From Populus alba (Eukaryota; Streptophyta; Magnoliopsida; Malpighiales; Salicaceae), in the NCBI RefSeq assembly GCF_005239225.2, contig NC_133287.1:67001-131000 (forward strand): 64,000 bases of DNA, given 5' to 3'. Under the pieces are notes generated by a model. That model was not told the origin of the DNA, made no database searches, and saw only the letters and a program-made list of their open reading frames with translations. The translations under genes and the position numbers were made by a program. This document shows, one piece after another, positions 21,333 through 32,979 of this stretch; the stretch's first letter is position 1, and the number at the start of each line of letters is the position of its first letter.

Positions 21333-24300
21333 ATGGCTAACCAAGACACCCTGGGAACTCGTTTTAATGTCTTATCCGAAACAATTTCTAAGCAAGGTAC
21401 AATACTTCAACAAATCAATACCTATATGACTGATATTCAACAACAAATTACAACCTTTACCTTATCCATTGAAAAGCTCACCAAAGATCCAAAATATGTG
21501 AGAGAAGAACACACTATTGAACCTTCAATAAGACACTCACTAGCTTCTGATTCTAGAGGGTTACCGACAAAAGGGCTAAAGATTGATCTCTTCAAATATG
21601 ATGGCATCGAAGACCCCTCAGACTGGACTTTACTAGCTTATCAATACTTCATGTTACATCAAATCCCTCCAGCCTAACGTCTCCTTTATGCTTCATTCCA
21701 TTTGAAGGGAGCAGCACACCATTATTACAAATATTTGCAACATGCAGGTGAGCTTAATGATTGGGTGATGTTTATCTAAGCTCTCAAAAAGTGATTTGGA
21801 CCTACAAAATATGAGGATTCAAAGGGAGAACTGTCAAAACTTTGTCAAACTTCCATAGTTGTAGCTTACCAAAGTAAGTTTAAGAATGTGGCTCTATGAA
21901 TCGATGGTCTTCCTAATAAATTTCTCATACGCACTTTCATTAGTGGCCTCAAAGATGGCATCAAGACAAATGTTAAGTCATTCCGCCCCACTTCTTTAAA
22001 AGATGCAATAGGTCTCGCTCGTCTCTAGGAGAAGAGTTCCTTAAGAAATCGTAGAAATTTTCCAAAACCTCAAGCACCCACCCAGACAGTTCTAGACCAA
22101 AAGGTGAAAAAGATATCTTTTGAAGAGACGAAGAGCATCGAGAAAAAGGATTGTGCTATAATTATGATGAGAAATTCAGACTTAACCATAAATGTAAATC
22201 TCTTACTCTCTTCCTTATTGATGGAAACAATTATTGTGATGAAGATATGGATTGCTCTCTTGATAACGATGTTATTCCACATCCAGAGATATCTCTTCAT
22301 GCTATTACAGGTGCTATGAACCCCTAGACTATGCATTTCACAGTATATTATCACAATAAACCTCTTTACATACTACTCGACTCTTGGTTTACTCATAACT
22401 TCTTGGATCCTTCAGTTGCATCAAAGTTTAATCTTTCTATATTTTGTAAGACCTCCTTTAATGTCATAATGGCTAATATAGATCGCTTATATTGTTAGGG
22501 GCAATGTCAAAATATATTTATTGACATCCAAGGTGTTACAGTCACATCATATTTTTACCTCTTTTCTCTCGGGGCATATGATGTTGTTTTAGGTGCACAT
22601 TGGCTCTAGACCCTCGATCCCATTTTATGGGATTTCTCCAAACTAACCATGGAATTTTGCTACCAAGGGAAAACATATATGTTGGTTGGTATACCTATAA
22701 AAGAGCTGTCCATCCTCTCATGTCACTAATTGGATAAAATTTTTCAGGTTCGACTGTCAAGTCTAATTCTAGATGTTTCACAAATGTATGCCGTCAACAC
22801 CATTTATCAAGTTCCACACACCATCCAGGCAGTCATTGATGGCTTTTCTGATATGTTTTGTCCACCATTAGGTTTGTCTCCTATTTGGTATCATGATCAT
22901 CGCATTATACTTCCTCTAGGCACATCACTTACGAATGTTCGACCCTACCAGTACCTGATGCTTCATAAGGCTGAAATTGAATGCATGGTCAAAAGATGCT
23001 CTACGAGGGAATAATTCGTCCATGTCACAACCCATTCTCATCTCCTATCTTGTTATTTTGCAAACATGATGGAACTTGGGGATTCTGTGTTGATTACCAT
23101 GTTTTGAACGATGTCACAATCAAGGATCGATTTCCTATACGTGTGGTTGATGAGCTTCATGGGGCAATCATCTTCTCCTAGTTAGACCTGAGATCTGGTT
23201 TCCACCCAATCAGGATAGCCGACGAAGATATCCCTAAAACTGCCTTTAGGACCCATGACGGCCATTGCAAATTCCTTGTTATGTCTTTCGGCCTTACAAA
23301 CGAACCTTCAACCTTTTAAAGCCTCATGAATGAAATCTTTCATCCATTCAGAGGAAAAGCATGTCATTCATCTTCAAAAAACTTTAGAGATCCTTTGCAT
23401 TTATAAACCACATACTAAGTTGTCTAAATGTCGCTTCGGGTGCTCTGAAATTGATTATTTGGGGAATGTGATTTCTATTAACGATGTTATTGTTGATCAA
23501 AAGAAGATTGAATCCATCTTTAAATGGCCTTTTCCATCATCGTTGAAATCCTTGTGTGGGTTCCTTGGCCTAACTAGCCATTACAGAAAGTTTATGAACG
23601 GATATGGGTAAATTGCAAGACCTCTTATAGAAATGCTCAAGAAAGGGGCTTTTTGATGGACACCTATATCTAAATCATCTTTCAAAGAACTTAAAAATGG
23701 CTATGACTCAACCACCAGTTCTAGCACTTCTAGATTTCACAAAAAAGTTTATGATCGAGTGTGATGCTTCGGGAAGTGGCATTGGTGCAATCCTAATGCA
23801 ATTAGGACGTCCCTTGGCTTATTTCAACCAAGCATTGCATGGTAAGAATCTCCAACTCTCTACTTATGAAAAAGAACTGCTTGCACTAACCTTTGTTGTT
23901 CAGCGATGGTGTTTGTATTTGATTAGCAGCTATTTTATAGTTCGAACTGATCACCATAGCCTAAAATATTTGCTTGAGCAAAGGGTGGGAACTCCTTCTC
24001 AACAATGTTAGTTGTCCAAGCTTCTGGGGTACGACTATATTGTCGAATATCACAAGGGCTCACTAAATATGGTAGTAGATGCACTCTCCAAACGTGATCC
24101 AGATGTTGGTATCCACTCAATCTCTCAGTTGGAACCAATTTGGATTGAGGCAATTGATAATTATCATTGACAAGCTACAGTATTATACAAATGGCCAACT
24201 TGATCAATCCAAATTTTATGTTCACAATGGCAAAGTGTTATATAAGGGAAAATTATACATTGGGGTAGATTCATCTTTTTGCAACCTGATCTTAAAAGAG

Positions 24301-25540
24301 CTCCATTCCATCCTAGTTGGGGGTCATTATGGTTTCCTTTAGACACTACAAAGAATTTGACAAAACTTCTACTAGCCTAACATGCGCTCGTTTATTAAAA
24401 AACATATCTAGGAGTGTGAAACTTGTCAACACAACAAGTTAGAAAATGTTTATCCTGTAGGTATTTTGCAGCCACTTCTAATTCTACACCAGATTTGGGA
24501 AGATATATCGATGGGTTACCCAAATTCAGCGGTAAAAATGTCACTTTTGTTGTCGTGGACTGATTGTCCAAATATGCTCACTTCATTGCAGTGTCATCCA
24601 TATACAACCTCATCTGTTGCACAAGCCTTCTTTGATAATGTATTCAGATTTCATGGCATGCCCAAAACCATTGTAAATGATTGCGATCATGTTTTTCTTG
24701 GTGACTTTTGGTAGCAGTTATTCAAGTTGCAAGAGATAAGTCTCTATTTCAACTCTTCTTATCACCCTCGAATAGACGACCAGACGGAAGTAATCAATAG
24801 GTGCCTTAAGACTTATCTTCCGTGTTTTGTTAGCCTTTGGATGAAATATTGGATGCAATTCCTCACATTGGTAGAGTATTGGTATAATACTAGCGTGAAC
24901 TCCTTTACTGGTTATACTCTTTTTGAAGCAGTTTATGGATGCAAGCCTCCAAAGTTAGTTCCTTACATTGACTAGTCATCTTCTTTACCTCAATTGGATA
25001 AACTACTAAAAACTCATTCATCTATTATTTGATTGTTGTGATATAATCTATATGAAGCCCAAAATTGCATGAAGACTTTTGTTGATAGGAAGCGCACTGA
25101 ACGTGACTTCAAGGTTGGTGATTATGTCTTCTTATGCCTATAGCCGTATCGCTAGTGCTTAGTTGCAATACTAAAATCTCTCAAGCTTTTGCCATGATAT
25201 TATAGTCCATTTCAGATCGAAGCAAAGATTGGGGCAGTGGCTTACAAGCTATATTTGCCTTCATCTGTAAAAATCCACAATGTTTTCCATGTATCCTAAC
25301 TAAAGAGGAAATTAGGCACTTAAGATGTATTGCAAATTTCCCTTCCAGATATTTCAGATGAGGGAATCCTAGAGCCCAAACCTGCTCATGTACTGGACGA
25401 TTGCGTAGTTCATAGGGGTCGACGCAATGTTACTAAGATCCTAGTTTAATGGGAGGGCGCTACTTGGGCTTCTGCAACCTGGGAACAATTATTTGATATG
25501 AAAAGGCGTTTTCCTAAACATAATCTTGGGGACAAGGTTA
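21333..25540 (+). pseudogene. Gypsy gag-pol pseudogene (chromovirus type)
   Basis: gag starts MANQDTLGTRF at 21333 and stays open for 114 codons before a stop; the continuation is interrupted by stops. A protease trace (YILLDSWFTHNF, where the active-site DSG is altered) lies near 22360-22400. RT blocks occur at 22980-23300 ([49 protein letters not shown]). The segment that should hold the F/YxDD catalytic box is missing at about 23345. RNase H follows at 23697-24090 (ECDASGSGIGAIL, RTDHHSLKYLLEQ). Integrase lies at 24340-24975 (CETCQHNK, FHGMPKTIVND, YHPRIDDQTEVINRCLKTYL). The C-terminal tail near 25380-25520 resembles a chromodomain (VLDDCVVHRGRRNVTKI, then WEGATWASATWEQ), which targets such elements to heterochromatin. 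At least a dozen stops make it non-functional. Confidence 0.9.
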
Positions 25541-25542
25541 GT

Positions 25543-25557
25543 CTTGAGGGGGAGCAT
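25543..25557 (+). other. Polypurine tract of the gypsy element
   Basis: A ttgagggggagca run ends directly at the 3' LTR start (25558). It is the usual plus-strand primer site. Confidence 0.8.
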
Positions 25558-25895
25558 TGTTATGACCTTAGTCTATTGTTGGGAAGTCTGGTTGAAGATA
25601 TTATTTAATTGGTCTTTTGTTTGAAATAGTCAAATAATATTATTGTTGCTAATCCCTTAGAAGCAGGAGTCAAATAACTAGTTTTTTAAGTAACAAACTC
25701 TGAGTACAAGTTGGAGTAGACTAAGGAAACAACTCCTCTATTTTTCTGTATTTAAATCCTTGTTTTAAATGAAATCAGGCATTAAATTCAATGACTACTG
25801 TCTTTTAGAGGCCGAGTTACCCTCGAAGTAATTTATATTCCCTTATACACATTTTCTCTCTATTTAGTTGCATGCTCAAGCTAAGGAATCTAACA
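25558..25895 (+). repeat. 3' LTR of the gypsy element
   Basis: 338 bp, starts TGTTATGACC, ends GGAATCTAACA. It is uninterrupted and shows the pre-insertion sequence for the 900-bp insert in the 5' LTR. Confidence 0.92.
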
Positions 25896-26824
25896 AAGGG
25901 AAAAACCAGAGAACTAGGGGGGACCCAAACGAACGAACAGAGAATACCATGAAGAAAAACCTAAAAAAAAAACATGGCGAAAAAGAACACACGCGACAAA
26001 AACAAAAAGAAAACACACAGGCTGAAAGAAAATGCAAAGAAAAAGAATAGACAAAGACAATATAGAGAGAGTTAAGAGAACACAGAGGAGTAAAAGAATT
26101 AGAAGAATGGTGAGACAAAGAGAAAACAGGCGACCAAAACAAGTGAAGATAAGAAGAAACAGAGGAAAGTGTCTGTTCGGCCAGCAGCCTCACGTCTTCA
26201 TCGTTATCGTCTTTCTCATTAAGTAGCAACCCCTACCCCTGAAATGATTAAGCTTCATCCTTGTGTTCTTAGTGTTTGAATTACACTGTGCGAAGGTAAT
26301 TATAATTACGTTCGCACTATGCAACACGCTTGCGTGAATAATTCACACATGCGTGTTGCTATTCAACCAGGTCACTGGCTTGGGCAAGTGACCAGGCTGG
26401 GTTAGTGGTCCAGCCCGTGGGATTGAGCTAGACCCAGCCAAAAAAGAAAAAGAGAGAGAATAGGCCTGGTCGGACTTAGGCCTCAAGCCTAGTTGGCCCA
26501 ATTTGTTTTGAGCTAAAGGTGTGTTTGGCAAAACACACCCTTATCTCAATCTCTTTTATTTTATTCTCCTTTATTTTCATATCTGGTCAAAAAAGCCCCT
26601 CTTTGATATCAGAAAATTCCAAAACAAATTTGTGGACCCTTTTGAATTTATTTATGAGTCCCTCGTGTTTTTTTTTTATTTTTTATGATTTCACTGTATA
26701 TTTGATTTGTGAATTTTTACTGTGAAATGCCAATCTGGCATGTGATACATACCTATCTTTTGTTATATATAAAAAAAAAACAAAAATATATATATGCTTT
26801 GCTTTCATTTCAAATTTTACTGCT
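25896..26824. other. LTR-like flank, no gene
   Basis: Purine-rich stretch to about 26150, then words such as cccgtgggattgagctagac and gtgtgtttggcaaaacacac, typical of plant LTR leaders. The frames in it are low-complexity charged sequence and not protein-like. Confidence 0.4.
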
Positions 26825-27110
26825 TTATTCATTAGCGCTTGAGTCAGAAATATAATGCTTTTTTTGTGGTAAGTAATATTTACCAACGCCAGTGTCAAGA
26901 ATATTAGAAGCAAACCATTGGTACTTTGGTAGTATAATCCAACAAACTCTTAACAATTTAAAACAAAACCAACAATGCCGCCTACCTTATGTAATACGCT
27001 TAAGGGGTGATAATATCTTTTATTTTTGCATAACTAGTCCCATACCATATAATCTTTGTTGACCAGTTAGGGTTCCTAGTGACCATAATATTAGGTGAAA
27101 ACTCCTTAAA
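26825..27110 (-). repeat. Conserved LTR-element module, copy 2, with decayed array
   Basis: Array-like units at 26825-26910 match the 13405-13735 array, and 26920-27110 matches 13740-13990. On the minus strand it contains GGTCACTAGGAACCCTAACT and then TTATCACCCCTTAAG..ATAAGGTAGGCGGCATTGTT-like words, which align with the plus strand at 58600-58720. Confidence 0.6.
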
Positions 27111-27559
27111 TAAGACCTCTCCCTTCAAGAACAAGATGCTAGATATCTATTCCTTTTGCATTGATATTTAATTTTTAAAGGTCGTCGTGATGTTGTGTGT
27201 GGCAAATCAAATATTAAGATTAATAATCTTATTTTTCTTTTTAAGTTTAGAAATGCATAAAATAATTCTATAATTATTGATTGAGATTCTTTCTCATTAT
27301 AACTAAAGCTAAAAGGTGTTAGGAAACAATGTTTCCCCACACCTATTAGCACTACGGATAACTTAATACACAATGTTATTATTGTTTTTTTGTTGCATTT
27401 TGACCTCTTTTTTTTTCTTTGGTTATTGATTTTTTTTCTAGTTTAGTTCTTATATGAAAAGTTTATGGGGTTTAGATTTATTTTAATTTATCTTTTATCT
27501 GGTTATTGGAGTAAAAAAAATATATATTCTAGTATCAGGTTGGTACCAAAAAAATATCT

Positions 27560-28560
27560 CAGCATCATGGTATGGTCTATTTTGAAAAAAGTTTGGTTAA
27601 ATAAAAATTGATTTAAAAAAAAACTAGAAAAATAAACTTTGTGGATTTAATGACCTGGTTTAGTGAGGTAACCCTGGTTGCCCCGATTTGCGAGTGCAGC
27701 AGGGTACTTTTTTTTCCTTTTTTTCTAATTGAACTTTTTATATGATTGTTTATTTTTATTTTTATCATATAGTTAAAAAAGTAGTTTTGGAAAAAGAAAC
27801 ATGTTATTAAATTTTAGAAAGTTGGTGGGCCTGTTGACAAGTATGGAGTGTTTAGCTTTTTTTTTTTCTTTGTTTATAAATTCATTTTTCTCAATTTCAT
27901 CCTTTGATATTAGACTGATTGAGAATGGAGTTTCATAATTTGTTTTGTATGAGGTTATCATAGTCTTAAAAAAAAGTTGTTGGTTTGATGCTCGATTTTA
28001 CAATTGTTTATTTTTGTTATCATATAGTTAAATAAATAATGGTTTATAAAAAAAAAGGTTATCAATCTCAATAGAGTCTATTACCTAGTTTGTGGGTTTG
28101 ACGTGTTGACCTAGGTTATCTAATTCAGGGTTTCATGGGTTTACCCATCAAACCTAATATGTTTTTTTTTTTTTTGGTTTCTGATCCTTTAATTTTTCTA
28201 GCTGTTTCTTTATCTCACTCTTATTTAATATTGGATTGGTTGAGAAATAGAATTCATGATTTTTTTTTATTTGTTTTCTATAGGGTTATCATAATTTTGA
28301 ATAAATATTTTTTTAGGGTTGAAAGCATCTAATATTACCATGAAATTAAACAAAAAATAATGTACAAAAACAACAAAGTTATTAAACCTATTGAAGTCCA
28401 TAACCTAGGTTGCAAGGTGATGAAAGTCAATTCAATCCAGCATCATCTCAATATTTAAAAAAATCGTTGTTTTAAAGTTTTTTAAAAGCCATGTCATGTT
28501 TTTTATTAGTCATCCAAGTTGTCTTTGGATCTATTAAATTAAATAATCATTTTGAATCAG
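27560..28560 (+). repeat. Degenerate tandem repeat of about 310-330 bp
   Basis: Blocks such as ttatcatatagttaaa, gattgagaatggagtttcat and ggttatcatagtcttaa recur about 320 bp apart (27880-27970 against about 28200-28300). Units are strongly diverged. No coding content was seen. Confidence 0.4.
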
Positions 28561-29120
28561 TTCCCACGCGGTTTAATTCAAAACTCAAGTTAGTCAAGGA
28601 ATCGAGTTGACAGGTTTTAAGATCAAATCGCTTGATTGGATTTAATGATACTGTTAAAAACATCTTCATACTTTTAACATTGTTTTTAAATTTTAAAAAA
28701 GAAAATCTAAACCGCAACGAAGCGCTTGTGGATATGCTAGTTATAATTATAACAAAAGCTAAATGGTATGGGGAAATCACTATAGATCAAGAGACATTTC
28801 ACTTGGGATTGTAATAGTAGTTTAACTTTCAATTCTTTTATCTTTTCACGAGACGTTTCTCTAGCTTTCTTTTTCTTCCCTAACGAGGGGGTGCCGCCTG
28901 TACTATTAAGGAGACATATATGACGCTTACTGGTGGCCAAATCTGGCCATCCGCCATCTCTCTAGATGTGCAGTTGTGCCCTCTTTCTTATGATGTGGGG
29001 TGTATAGATAAATAATGATTGGATTGCTGCCGGTGATCGATTGTTTAAGTTTTTTTTTTTTTCTATTTCATGACAACTAAAGTGTGCAATTGTCCTATTT
29101 GTTTGTTGTTTGTCAGATTA
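28561..29120. other. AT-rich spacer
   Basis: No gene, terminal repeat or array was recognised. Confidence 0.4.
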
Positions 29121-29129
29121 GACATTTTT

Positions 29130-29890
29130 TCCATACCCAAACACAATAGGTTTGGTATGGCTATCAGACCCAAGACGAGACCAACATACCTTGGGTCTGG
29201 CATGGTTTGCTAGACCCGCGTGCCTGGGTTCATGCCAAACCAGTGCACCTGGGTCTGGTAATCATGCCAAATCTAAGAGCCTTGGGTCTGATAGCTTTGC
29301 CAAACACAAGCGACTTTAGTCTTAGTTGGTGATAATTAAAATGTTGAGACTTATAATCTTTTTATTTTTTTGTAAAAAAATATATTTAAACTATCCCTGT
29401 AGTATTCTAAACATGAATCCAAGTTCAAAAATTATTTATAAAAAAACAATTAATAATATATTTATATATATAAATTAACGTTTTAAATCTAAAAATTCAG
29501 ATCTTATGTTTCCATTGAAATAATTTATTTTTTATGTTTATAAATTTGTTATTCCTTCAATAGAAATTCTACCTTCTCTCTCTCTCTCTTTTTCCCTCTA
29601 TTTTGTAACTATTTTTTTTTTATCTCAATGCCCGGGTCTGGCATGATCCAAACGCCTAGACCTAACAACAATGTCAGACCCAGGCAACTTGGGTCTTTTT
29701 GCAATGCTAGACCTAAGAGCCTTGGGTGTAGCGGCAATACCCAAGCTCTTGAGTCTAAAATTGGTTTTATTATTTTTAATTCAAAAGGTTGAGCTGGACC
29801 TATATTTACTTGAGTCTAATAAACAAGTAAGACCTATATTACTTGGCTGCTAAATCTAAGATGTTTGGGTCAGGCATGGTAGCCGAATCC
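29130..29890 (+). repeat. GGGTCTGGCATG-type short repeats in two blocks
   Basis: Blocks 29130-29320 and 29630-29890 are built from irregular 30-45-bp units with cttgggtctggcatg, tgccaaac and agacccaag, in both orientations. Between them lies AT-rich DNA with a short (TC)n run. The mixed orientation gives many short hairpins. The origin is unknown. Confidence 0.55.
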
Positions 29891-29903
29891 AAGACGTTTA
29901 AAA

Positions 29904-29907
<4 letters not shown>

Positions 29908-29942
<35 letters not shown>

Positions 29943-29958
29943 TTTAAAAAAAAAAAAA
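29908..29958. repeat. (AT)n microsatellite with T/A homopolymers
   Basis: An AT dinucleotide run followed by a T run and then an A run. Confidence 0.85.
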
Positions 29959-30841
29959 TATTATTAACTTACTACCATCACGAGTCATAATATAAAAAAG
30001 ATTAGATCTAAAATTAATATAAATAGGGATTTTCTACTTTATTTCATCCTACTTTATTTTTAAAAATAAAATCATATCTTATAACTTTTGATGGGATAAC
30101 CTTTCTCAGCCAAATACTCTGTATTTCTGCGCTCAGAATGCATTTCTAACAGTAAAAGCGGCCTTCTTTCTACGACTTTTGTTAAAGCTGCGGCCTTTAT
30201 GACTCATTATTGGATCGTCACCTAGGCCTGCATAGAGTGTGCTTTAATTTTATATATTTTATTTTGTGCTTAAATAGAGAGTGTGTTTCATGACAATCAG
30301 TTGGGACACTAAGACCCTTTAGATTTTTGCCTGCTTTCGTTTTCTTTTCTCGGTCCCATTTCGTGTCATCCTCCGCACAAGTCTTTTGTTTTGTTTTTGT
30401 TTTTGCTTTTGTTTTTTTTTGTAATACATTTAATTTCAAATAGACAACGCAACTACCCCGGTCCTCTGCATTAATATTTGATGAGCTTAATGATAATAGA
30501 TTTTTTAATTGAATAAGTACATGACATAGCATAGCGAAAACGAAATTGCGTATTTTCTCATTTATTAATATTTATCTTGATAGTCTGGTTATTTGTGAAT
30601 AAACAAGTCTTTTTCAATATTAATATTTGAGCGTTGATCTTACTAGAACATCATGTTATTAATGATATAAATACAGTTGAGGAATTCAAAATAATATTTA
30701 AATAAATATTAAGAGAGAATTAAGTACGAGAAAAAATATACATAGATGATTGAAATGTAAACTACCACTAACACGTCTGGATATCATGAAATTTGATGTA
30801 TGATTTGGAACATTATGTCTAAAGGCTTGAATCGAAGGCTT
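29959..30841. other. Intergenic, no gene seen
   Basis: AT-rich. The section 30090-30200 is slightly more balanced in composition but shows no frame or RNA-gene pattern I recognise. Confidence 0.4.
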
Positions 30842-30846
30842 ATTAA

Positions 30847-31033
30847 TGTTAGATAATATATTTATCTTGTTTTATTTATTAAGAATAAAATAATATTTTT
30901 AATTTAACTTATATATAAACTTATTGTATTTAGATTAAAGTAAGAACTTTAATACAAATTAATAGAGGATAATTCAAGCCTCCTTCTCTTTCATGTTCGT
31001 ATTTATTTTTATGCTAATTGAATTATTTTAACA
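30847..31033 (+). repeat. 5' LTR of the gag-only element
   Basis: 187 bp, TGTTAGATAA ... TTTTAACA, with the primer-binding site directly after it. Confidence 0.92.
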
Positions 31034-31347
31034 TGGTATCAAAGCTAGTTTTATAGAACGAGGTTTAATCCCAAACACAGCTTTCGCAGATTCCGAATGT
31101 TTTTTTTTTAGTGATATTTACAAAATCTGGTATTTCGACATTCCTTCAGCTTATGCAATTTGGTATTTTTATTATGTCTCTGCAATTGTTTTGGTATTTC
31201 ATCTTTTGTAATTTATGTTGTGTTTTGGAGCAATTGTATAATTTTGAGAAGATATTTGTTGAGTATTTGTTATAGCTGTCCAGTTTCTGCAATCTGATAC
31301 TTTGTCTTTCGCTGCTTTTGCATTCTGGTTCTTTTTGTTTGTTAATT

Positions 31348-31960
31348 ATGGTTACCAAAAGAGATGATTCGCTTCAGTCTGTGAGTGTGAGGTTGGATGG
31401 AAAGAATTATTCATACTAGAGTTATATAATGAGAAATTTCTTTAAGGGTAAGAAAATGTAGGGATATGTTAGTGGAAGTTATGTGACACTTAAGAATACT
31501 AAGAAGGGGGATGCTATTTTAATATATATATATGAGAAGCAAACAATGCAAAGATCATTATTTGAATTGCCAATTTTGTTGAGCATTTCATAGGTACACA
31601 GTTGGCGAAGTATGAGATAACAAAGGAGATTTGAAATCATTTGCAAAGGTTATTCACGCAATCAAATATTGCAAAGCAGTATCAATTAAAAAATGATATA
31701 CGAGCTCTTCACTAGAAGAATATGAGTATTCAGGAGTTCTATTCTGCCATGACAGATCTTTGGGATCAATTGGCTCTTACAGAATCGGCATAATTAAAGG
31801 CATGTGGTGCTTATATTGAGCATAGAGAGCATCAATGATTGATACAGATTTTAACAACATTTCATAGTGATTTTGAAGGACTTAGAGGTTCAATTCTGCA
31901 TCGTTCTCCACTGCCTTTTGTTGACTATATTGTCGTTTTTTAGTTGACAAACTCTCGATG
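31348..31960 (+). pseudogene. Decayed copia-type gag in the short element
   Basis: The frame starts at ATG 31348 (MVTKRDDSLQSVSVRLDGKN) followed by YSY*SYIMRNFFKGKKM*GY. This matches the LDGKNY..W...M..FL.GK..W.Y pattern of copia Gag, with two TGG Trp codons turned into TAG stops. Further traces include MRNFFKGK and a later HREFEE-like end near 32010-32030. No protease, integrase or RT follows. Confidence 0.75.
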
Positions 31961-32034
31961 TGGCAGCTACAAGAGCCAATTGATTTATCTATTTTTATTG
32001 TTTGTAGTCGTCGCATCGTGAATTTGAGGAGATA

Positions 32035-32221
32035 TGTTAAATAATATAGTTATCTTGTTTTATTTATTAAGGGTAGAATAATATTTTTAGTTTAACCTAT
32101 ATATAAGCTATTTGTATTTAGATTAAAGTAAGAACTTTAATACAAATCAATAAAGGAGAATTCTAGCCCCCTTCTCTTTCATGTTCATATTTATTTTTGT
32201 GTTAATTAAATTATTTTAACA
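32035..32221 (+). repeat. 3' LTR of the gag-only element
   Basis: 187 bp, TGTTAAATAA ... TTTTAACA, followed by the ATTAA duplication. Confidence 0.92.
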
Positions 32222-32226
32222 ATTAA

Positions 32227-32946
32227 TAGTGAAGATCTCCGTCCCCTACCTTAAGTTTGTTGCTATAACTCAAAGCTTTTTGCCATGCAATAAAAATGTA
32301 TTTTTACTTAACAGAGGGGACATTGTTGATTTTGGTTATTAAAATCAGTATTAAACATCTGGTATCAAGTGTAAGAAAATAAATACATATATACTTGAAG
32401 AATTTTGACGATAATATATGAATTGAGCGCACGTACATATAAGAAAAAAATAAAGTTATTTGTAAGGAAAAAAAAATTTTAATTTGAGCATTTAATTAGA
32501 TTTCAAAAACTAAATAAATTAGAAGAACAAAACACTTGAATGAGACCTCAGATAATAATCCAGTTAATTAAAAGAATGAAACGGTAAGAGTATGATTTAT
32601 AACTGTTTAGTTAATGAAGTTTTGAAATCATAACTAAGAATTAATGTAATTTAAGAAATTAAGATTTTGGAAGAAACTAATTAAAAGTAGTTTTGTAATA
32701 ATAACAATATTAAAAATAATAACAATAATAATAATAATAATAAGACGAAGAAGAAGAAGAAGAAAAAGAAGAAGAAGATGCAGCTCCGGGTAGCCCTGAG
32801 TTGCTTCCCGAAAACTCATCCCCTTTTCCCTCGAGGTATCCGCCAGTCCCTAGGATCAATAAATACTCTTTGGCAACAAGAAGCATTCAATTATCTAATA
32901 AAAGACTCTTCGGCGAGGGAATGGAAAAGACTGTAGGGCATTTCTT

Positions 32947-32979
<33 letters not shown>

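Larger units (their letters stand above)
20000..25895 (+). mobile_element. Ty3/gypsy chromovirus-type LTR retrotransposon, decayed, with nested insertion
   Basis: The element has a 5' LTR at 20000-21254, a primer-binding site, gag-pol remains and a polypurine tract directly before a 3' LTR at 25558-25895. LTRs start TGTTA and end TAACA. Flanking bases are GAAGG (19995-19999) and AAGGG (25896-25900), sharing AAGG, so the target duplication is only approximate. The coding region is broken by many stops and frameshifts. The 5' LTR is about 345 bp without a 900-bp insert and its 10-bp duplication, close to the 338-bp 3' LTR. Confidence 0.92.
19145..26800 (+). repeat. TGTCATAA-type LTR copy, split by the chromovirus
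   Basis: The sequence starting TGTCATAATC at 19145 resembles the left arm of the inverted repeat at 47652, including the later words gggcttaattga, aaattgcaagaaa and aaggnttaa. A TATA-like ctttataaaggcc lies near 19888. The copy is interrupted at 19999/25896 by a Ty3/gypsy element and seems to resume at 25896. The right end is not fixed; I place it loosely before 26800. The match to the other copies is by eye. Confidence 0.45.
30847..32221 (+). mobile_element. Short gag-only LTR retrotransposon (copia-like, non-autonomous)
   Basis: A complete 1375-bp element. Two LTRs of 187 bp each lie at 30847-31033 and 32035-32221, both with TGTTA...TAACA ends and about 90% alike by eye. A perfect 5-bp target duplication ATTAA flanks it (30842-30846 and 32222-32226). 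A tRNA-Met primer site tggtatcaaagct (31034-31046) follows the 5' LTR, and a purine-rich tttgaggagata precedes the 3' LTR. The interior of about 1 kb holds only a decayed gag frame and no pol, so it must have been mobilised in trans. Confidence 0.93.

Noticed and set aside
25868..26229. Overlapping Lys/Arg/Glu-rich and Ser/Phe-rich frames
   Set aside because: Purine-rich strand bias in LTR-like sequence gives open frames on both strands; there is no homology pattern.
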